10,020 nt of DNA from CAZYWA01 sp964650975 [NCBI: uncultured bacterium] (GTDB lineage: Bacteria; JADJOY01), in NCBI GenBank assembly GCA_964650975.1, contig CAZYWA010000274.1, positions 1 through 10,020 on the forward strand, written 5' to 3'. The translations under genes and the position numbers were made by a program. The notes below the pieces were generated by a model, which worked only from the letters and a program-made list of their open reading frames with translations, was not told the DNA's origin and searched no databases. The first letter of the stretch is position 1. Each line of letters starts with the position of its first letter. This document shows positions 6,195-10,020 of the stretch, piece by piece.

Positions 6195-8363
6195 TCAGCT
6201 CCGACCCGGGCCCACGAGCCGCTCGACGACGTTGCGCAGGGTGGCGAGGTCGTAAGGCTTCGCGATCATGTCGCGAAACCCGTATGCGGCCGGGTTCGCC
6301 ATGACGTCGTCGTTGGCGTAGCCGCTCGCGACCACCGCGACCACGTCCGGGTCGAGTGCCTTGAGCTCGCGAATCGTGTCGCGCCCGCCCATTCCGCCGG
6401 GCACGGTCAGGTCCAGGATCACAAGCGCGTAAGGCGCGCCGGCGCGCGTGGCTGCTTGGTACTTGGCGACGGCTTCGGCTCCGTCCGACGCGAGCGCGAC
6501 CTCGTAGCCGAAGCGCCTCAGGGCCTTGTCCATCATCTTCAGCACCCGCTCGTCGTCGTCCATCACCAGCACGCGCGGCGACGCGGCCAGCGCAAGGTCC
6601 GCGGCGACGCTCCGGACATCCGCTCGCGGTGACCGGGCCGCGCCCGCCACCGGGAGGAAGAATCGGACCAGCGTGCCTTGGCCCGGCGTCGATTCGATCT
6701 GCAGGTGACCGCCGTGACGCTTGACGATCGAGAACGCGATCGAGAGGCCTAGCCCGGCGGCGCCGGGACGCGCCGCTCCGAACGGCTCCAGCACCTGCGG
6801 CAGCACGTCGAGCGGGATCCCCGCACCCGAGTCCTCGACCGTCACCGCCACGTAGGCGCCGGGCTCGAGGGAAGCGACCTCGCCCGCGCCCACGCTCACC
6901 TCGCCGGCACTCACCGCCAGCGTGCCCCCCGACGGCATGGCCTCGAGGGAGTTGCTCACCAGGTTCTGGAGCACATGAGAGATCTGCTCCCGGTCCGCGC
7001 GCACGGCGGGCAGCTCGGGCGCGACCCGAAATCGCAGCGTGACGGTCCGGTTCGCGTTGCGCAGCGCCTCGCCGACCGCCTGGCGCAGCAGCGACTCCAC
7101 CGAGACGTCCGCAGGCACCGGTGCGCCGCCCTCGGCGAACGTCAGCAGCCGGCCGGTGAGCGCGCGCGCCCGGCTGGCATTGGCTTCCGCCTCGGCCATC
7201 GCCTCGCGCGGGTCCGCTCCCTCCTCGGCCGCGAGGCGGGCGAGGCCCAGGTTGCCGACGATCGCCTGCAGCACGTTGTTGAATTCGTGCGCGATGCCGG
7301 CCGCGAGCAGCCCCAGCGATTCCAGCCGCCGTACGCGCTCGAGCTCGTCCTCCACCCGCTCCTGGCGGGTGACGTCGCGCAGCACCAGCACCGTTCCTTC
7401 GGCCTGGCCCGCCGAGGATCGCATCACCGTGCCGGTGACCAGCACGGTGAGCGGCGTGCGGGTCGCGCGGTAGAGCCGGGCGCGCAACGGCCGCTCGGCC
7501 GCGCTCTCTCCCGCGAGCAGCGCGCGCACCAGTCGCGGTGCCAGGTCGGCGTCGGGCTGCTGCTCGCCGTGGAGCCCGAGCACCTCGTCGGCCGGGGCGC
7601 CGAGCAACTCGGCCTCCGAGCGCAGCAGCATCGACTCGGCCGCGCGGTTGAGGAGCGCGATGCGCCCCCCGGCGTCGGTGCTGACGATGCCCTCGCCGAC
7701 GCTCCGCAACGTGGTGGCGAGTCGCTCGCTCTCGCGGACCAGCGCCGTCTCGGTGCGCTTCCGGAGCAGCAGGTTGCCGATGGTGCGCGCGAACACCTCG
7801 ACGACCGGCGCCACTTCGAGATCCTGCCCGGCGGGGTAGATCACGATCGCGCCGCCCAGCACCTGGCCTTGATACGTGAGCCCGATCCCGTAGATCGGTC
7901 CCACGCCCACCAGCCGTTCGAGCTGCCGGCAGATCAGCGCGGGGAAGCGGCCCAGCATCAGCTCGTAGATACCGTTGATGCGGACCAGGCGCCCCTTCCA
8001 GAGACGCGCCTTCCATTCGTCGGTGACCGGGGTCGTCGAGCCGACCGGGTCGTAGCCGAAGAGCTTGCGCACCGCTTCGAGGTGCTGGTTCTCGATGTGG
8101 ATCGCTTCGGTGCGCAGCAGGTTCGTCGACTCTTCGAACGAGTTCACGAACGCCGCCTTGGCGTCGGCGAGGGCCGCGAGGCGCTGGGCCACCAGCGAGA
8201 AGTCGACCTGGCCGAACGGGAATTCCTGGAACAGGGTGGTGAGCTCGGCGAGCTCGTAGACCTTCTCGTTCACCCGCTCCAGCGAAAAGGCGAGCCGGGT
8301 GGAGGCGTCGCCTTCTGCCGCATCCGGCTGCTGCGGTGTGTCCGGGTCGTTCCGTGGGCCCAC
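6195..8363 (-). CDS. Hybrid sensor histidine kinase (GAF-PAS-HisKA-HATPase-REC)
   Basis: A 722-residue two-component sensor with its own receiver domain; no membrane segment is seen, so probably a cytoplasmic sensor. Order of parts: coiled start (about 20-50); GAF-type domain (about 65-205), with LFGYDPVGSTTPVTDEWKAR and NGIYELMLGRFPALICRQLERL resembling a GAF variant seen in sensor kinases; PAS (about 212-332, RSVGEGIVSTDAGGRIALLNRAA and LVLRDVTRQ); H-box LAAGIAHEFNN with His359; N-box QNLVSNSLEAM with Asn467 and Asn471; G1 EDSGAGIP with Asp511; G2 GLGLS (537-541). The receiver follows (about 597-720) with acidic cluster MDDD (601-604), phospho-acceptor Asp651, Ser680 and Lys702. The ATP lid is short and lacks the usual F-T-T-K. 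Start GTG 8363 has GAGGAA upstream; an ATG at 8492 would add 43 low-complexity residues. No separate partner regulator is in view, so its target is unknown. Confidence 0.9.
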   Translation of the reverse strand: MGPRNDPDTPQQPDAAEGDASTRLAFSLERVNEKVYELAELTTLFQEFPFGQVDFSLVAQRLAALADAKAAFVNSFEESTNLLRTEAIHIENQHLEAVRKLFGYDPVGSTTPVTDEWKARLWKGRLVRINGIYELMLGRFPALICRQLERLVGVGPIYGIGLTYQGQVLGGAIVIYPAGQDLEVAPVVEVFARTIGNLLLRKRTETALVRESERLATTLRSVGEGIVSTDAGGRIALLNRAAESMLLRSEAELLGAPADEVLGLHGEQQPDADLAPRLVRALLAGESAAERPLRARLYRATRTPLTVLVTGTVMRSSAGQAEGTVLVLRDVTRQERVEDELERVRRLESLGLLAAGIAHEFNNVLQAIVGNLGLARLAAEEGADPREAMAEAEANASRARALTGRLLTFAEGGAPVPADVSVESLLRQAVGEALRNANRTVTLRFRVAPELPAVRADREQISHVLQNLVSNSLEAMPSGGTLAVSAGEVSVGAGEVASLEPGAYVAVTVEDSGAGIPLDVLPQVLEPFGAARPGAAGLGLSIAFSIVKRHGGHLQIESTPGQGTLVRFFLPVAGAARSPRADVRSVAADLALAASPRVLVMDDDERVLKMMDKALRRFGYEVALASDGAEAVAKYQAATRAGAPYALVILDLTVPGGMGGRDTIRELKALDPDVVAVVASGYANDDVMANPAAYGFRDMIAKPYDLATLRNVVERLVGPGRS

Positions 8364-8589
8364 GTGCTTCCTCGCCCTCGAGTGAAAGCTACCAGAATGC
8401 AAGCGGAGCGCCGCGGGCGGGCGAAAGGAATCGTCTCGTCGCGGGGACGAATCCGACGTCTTTCGGGAGCTCGGCGTCGCGGCCGGCTGCACTTCCGAGA
8501 CGGCCCGGGAAGATCCGTGACCTTCCGTCAGCGCCCCGTTGACGTGGTGCGTCAGCGCGCCGGCGGCGCAGGCGGCCGGTGGCTGCCCG
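8364..8589. other. 226-base spacer between lepA and the hybrid kinase
   Basis: Both flanking genes read leftward, so this holds the end of lepA and the leader of the kinase. Close to the lepA stop are the short elements CGTCA (8526-8530), TGACG (8540-8544) and CGTCA (8550-8554), and a GCGCC/GGCGC hairpin (8557-8569). None is followed by a clear T-run on the reverse strand. I could not place a promoter for the kinase with confidence; the most A+T-rich part, about 8385-8400 (TTGCATTCTGGTAGCTTT on the reverse strand), is the only candidate. Confidence 0.4.
8368..8373 (-). promoter_or_regulatory. Ribosome-binding site deciding the hybrid kinase start
   Basis: On the reverse strand GAGGAA precedes GTG 8363 by four bases (six from the GAGG core). 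It favours this GTG over the more distant ATG at 8492, whose extra 43 residues are Ser/Arg-rich and unlike a conserved sensor N-terminus. Confidence 0.6.
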
Positions 8590-10020
8590 CTACTCGTCGT
8601 CGCCGGACTTGAGGACGGCGAGAAACGCCTTCTGCGGCACCTCGATGGAGCCGATCATCTTCATGCGCTTCTTGCCTTCCTTTTGCTTCTCGAGGAGCTT
8701 GCGCTTGCGGCTGATGTCGCCGCCGTAGCACTTGGCGGTCACGTCCTTGCGGAAGGCGCCGATGGTCGAGCGCGCGATGATCTGGCCGCCGATCGCCCCC
8801 TGGATCGCGATCTTGAACTGGTGGCGGGGGATCTCGTCCTTGAGACGCTCGCAGGCATGCAGCGCGCGAGCGCGGGCGCGCTCGCGGAACACCAGCTGCG
8901 AGAGCGCATCGACCTTGTCGCCGTTCACCAGGATGTCGACCTTGATGATGTCGCTCGGGCGGTAGTCGGTGATCTCGTAGTCGAGCGAGCCGTAGCCCTG
9001 GGTGATGCTCTTCAAACGATCGTAGAAGTCGTAGATCACCTCGGCGAGCGGCAGCTCGTAGCGCACCTCGACCCGCTTGGGCGAGAGATACGTGTAGCTC
9101 GAGTTGACGCCGCGGCGGTCGCGGCAGAGCTGCATCACCACTCCGAGGTAGCGGTCGGGGACCATGATCGTGGCGCGGACGTACGGCTCCTCGGTCTTGT
9201 CGACGGTCGCCGGGTCGGGATAGTGGGCCGGGTTGTCGACCTCGATCATCTGCCCGTCGGTCATGAAGAAGCGGTACTTGACGCTCGGCGCCGTGAAGAT
9301 GATCGAGAGCCCGTATTCGCGCTCCAGCCGCTCCTGCACGATCTCGAGATGCAGGAGGCCGAGAAAACCACAACGAAAGCCCTGGCCGAGCGCGGCGGAG
9401 GAGTCCTTGGTGTAGACCAGCGCGGCGTCGTTCAGGATGTACTTCTCGAGCGAGTCCTTGAGGTCGGAATAGTCGTCCGCGGAGACCGGGTAGATCGACG
9501 AGAACACGAACGGCTTCACCTCGCGGAAACCCGGCAAGATCGTGGTCGCCGGATTGTTCGCGAGGGTGACGGTGTCGCCGATCCGCGCGTCCGCGATGGT
9601 CTTGATGCCGGCGATGATGTAGCCGACCTCGCCCGCGCTGAGCTGATCGCGCTTCGAGCGAATCAGCCGGAAGTGGCCGACCTCTTCCACCTTGTGGACG
9701 GCGCCGGTGTTGACCAGCTTGACGGTGTCGCCGGCGCGAACGCTGCCGTCGAAGAGCCGGGTGTGGAGCACGACGCCGCGGAACGGGTCGTACTGCGCGT
9801 CGAAGAGCAGGCCGGTGAGCGGCTTCTCGGGATCGCCGGTGGGCGGCGGAATGCGCGCGACGATCGCTTCCAGGATGTCGTCGATCCCGATGCCTTCCTT
9901 GGCGGAGGCGAGGATCGCGTCGTCGGGATCGAGCCCCAGCTCGGCCTGGATCTCCTCTTTCGCTCCCAGCACGTCCGCCGACGGTAGGTCGATCTTGTTG
10001 ATGACCGGGATGATCGCCAG
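8590..10020 (-). CDS. lepA: Elongation factor 4 (LepA), N-terminal part outside the window
   Basis: Ribosome-associated GTPase that back-translocates or remodels stalled ribosomes. 476 residues are visible; the family is about 600 long, so roughly the first 120 (G1-G3 motifs) lie beyond the right edge. Visible in order: G4 NKID (codons near 9985-9998), G5 SAKEGIGI, linker IPPPTGDP, domain II (LLFDAQYDPFRGVVLHTRLFDG, LSAGEVGYIIAGIK), domain III (SSAALGQGFRCGFLGLLHLEIVQERLEREYG), the V-like domain (YELPLAEVIYDFYDRLKSITQGYGSLDYE), and the LepA-specific C-terminus (KDVTAKCYGGDISRKRKLLEKQKEGKKRMK). That C-terminal block separates it from EF-G and other translational GTPases. The protein ends FLAVLKSGDDE with TAG. 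Several stretches (SSIYPVSADDY, LVFRERARARALHACERLKDEIPRHQF) differ from the E. coli form and suggest a non-proteobacterial type. Identification very sure. Confidence 0.97.
   Translation of the reverse strand: MAIIPVINKIDLPSADVLGAKEEIQAELGLDPDDAILASAKEGIGIDDILEAIVARIPPPTGDPEKPLTGLLFDAQYDPFRGVVLHTRLFDGSVRAGDTVKLVNTGAVHKVEEVGHFRLIRSKRDQLSAGEVGYIIAGIKTIADARIGDTVTLANNPATTILPGFREVKPFVFSSIYPVSADDYSDLKDSLEKYILNDAALVYTKDSSAALGQGFRCGFLGLLHLEIVQERLEREYGLSIIFTAPSVKYRFFMTDGQMIEVDNPAHYPDPATVDKTEEPYVRATIMVPDRYLGVVMQLCRDRRGVNSSYTYLSPKRVEVRYELPLAEVIYDFYDRLKSITQGYGSLDYEITDYRPSDIIKVDILVNGDKVDALSQLVFRERARARALHACERLKDEIPRHQFKIAIQGAIGGQIIARSTIGAFRKDVTAKCYGGDISRKRKLLEKQKEGKKRMKMIGSIEVPQKAFLAVLKSGDDE

Noticed and set aside
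8539-9987. A 482-codon forward frame opposite lepA, and a 545-codon forward frame at 6975-8612 opposite the kinase.
   Set aside because: Both mirror well-identified genes on the other strand and show repetitive Val/Asp/Arg/Leu composition without recognisable domains.

Overview
This is an ordinary-looking chromosomal stretch from a very G+C-rich bacterium (about two thirds or more G+C by eye, with strong G/C bias at third codon positions). No mobile element, CRISPR array, phage gene, tRNA or rRNA is visible. The visible part of LepA has wording I associate with LepA from the PVC/FCB side of the tree (for example SSIYPVSADDY and KDSSAALGQGFRCG). A type II secretion/pilus-type N-terminal domain fused to a GAF-like domain is common in Myxococcota and similar deep phyla. 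My best guess is an uncultured high-GC phylum such as Candidatus Eisenbacteria, Myxococcota or a relative, with low confidence.

Layout, left to right. (1) The 3' part of a forward gene for an MshEN-type (GspE/PilB N-terminal) protein with a GAF-like C-terminus and no ATPase domain. (2) A 407-base spacer between convergent genes, holding a series of hairpins that includes a perfect 14-bp inverted repeat. (3) A reverse-strand two-gene operon: a DHRS12-like short-chain dehydrogenase and then an alpha/beta hydrolase, joined by an ATGA stop/start overlap. (4) A divergent control region with several short inverted repeats. (5) A forward pair: plsX (phosphate acyltransferase, phospholipid synthesis) and, 29 bases later, an M20-family dipeptidase. 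(6) A reverse-strand GAF-PAS-histidine kinase-receiver hybrid sensor, whose stop codon directly abuts the dipeptidase stop. (7) A 226-base spacer and then, also reverse, lepA (elongation factor 4), which runs off the right edge with about its first 120 residues missing.

The genes do not form one obvious pathway. plsX and lepA are core housekeeping genes. The dehydrogenase/hydrolase pair looks like accessory lipid or small-molecule metabolism. It shares a control region with plsX, so shared regulation is possible but only inferred. The hybrid kinase has no partner regulator in view.

I found no undescribed biological system here. The points most worth a second look are the MshEN-GAF protein without an ATPase, the loss of the conserved active-site Asn in the dehydrogenase, the hairpin-rich convergent spacer, and the palindrome upstream of the dehydrogenase.
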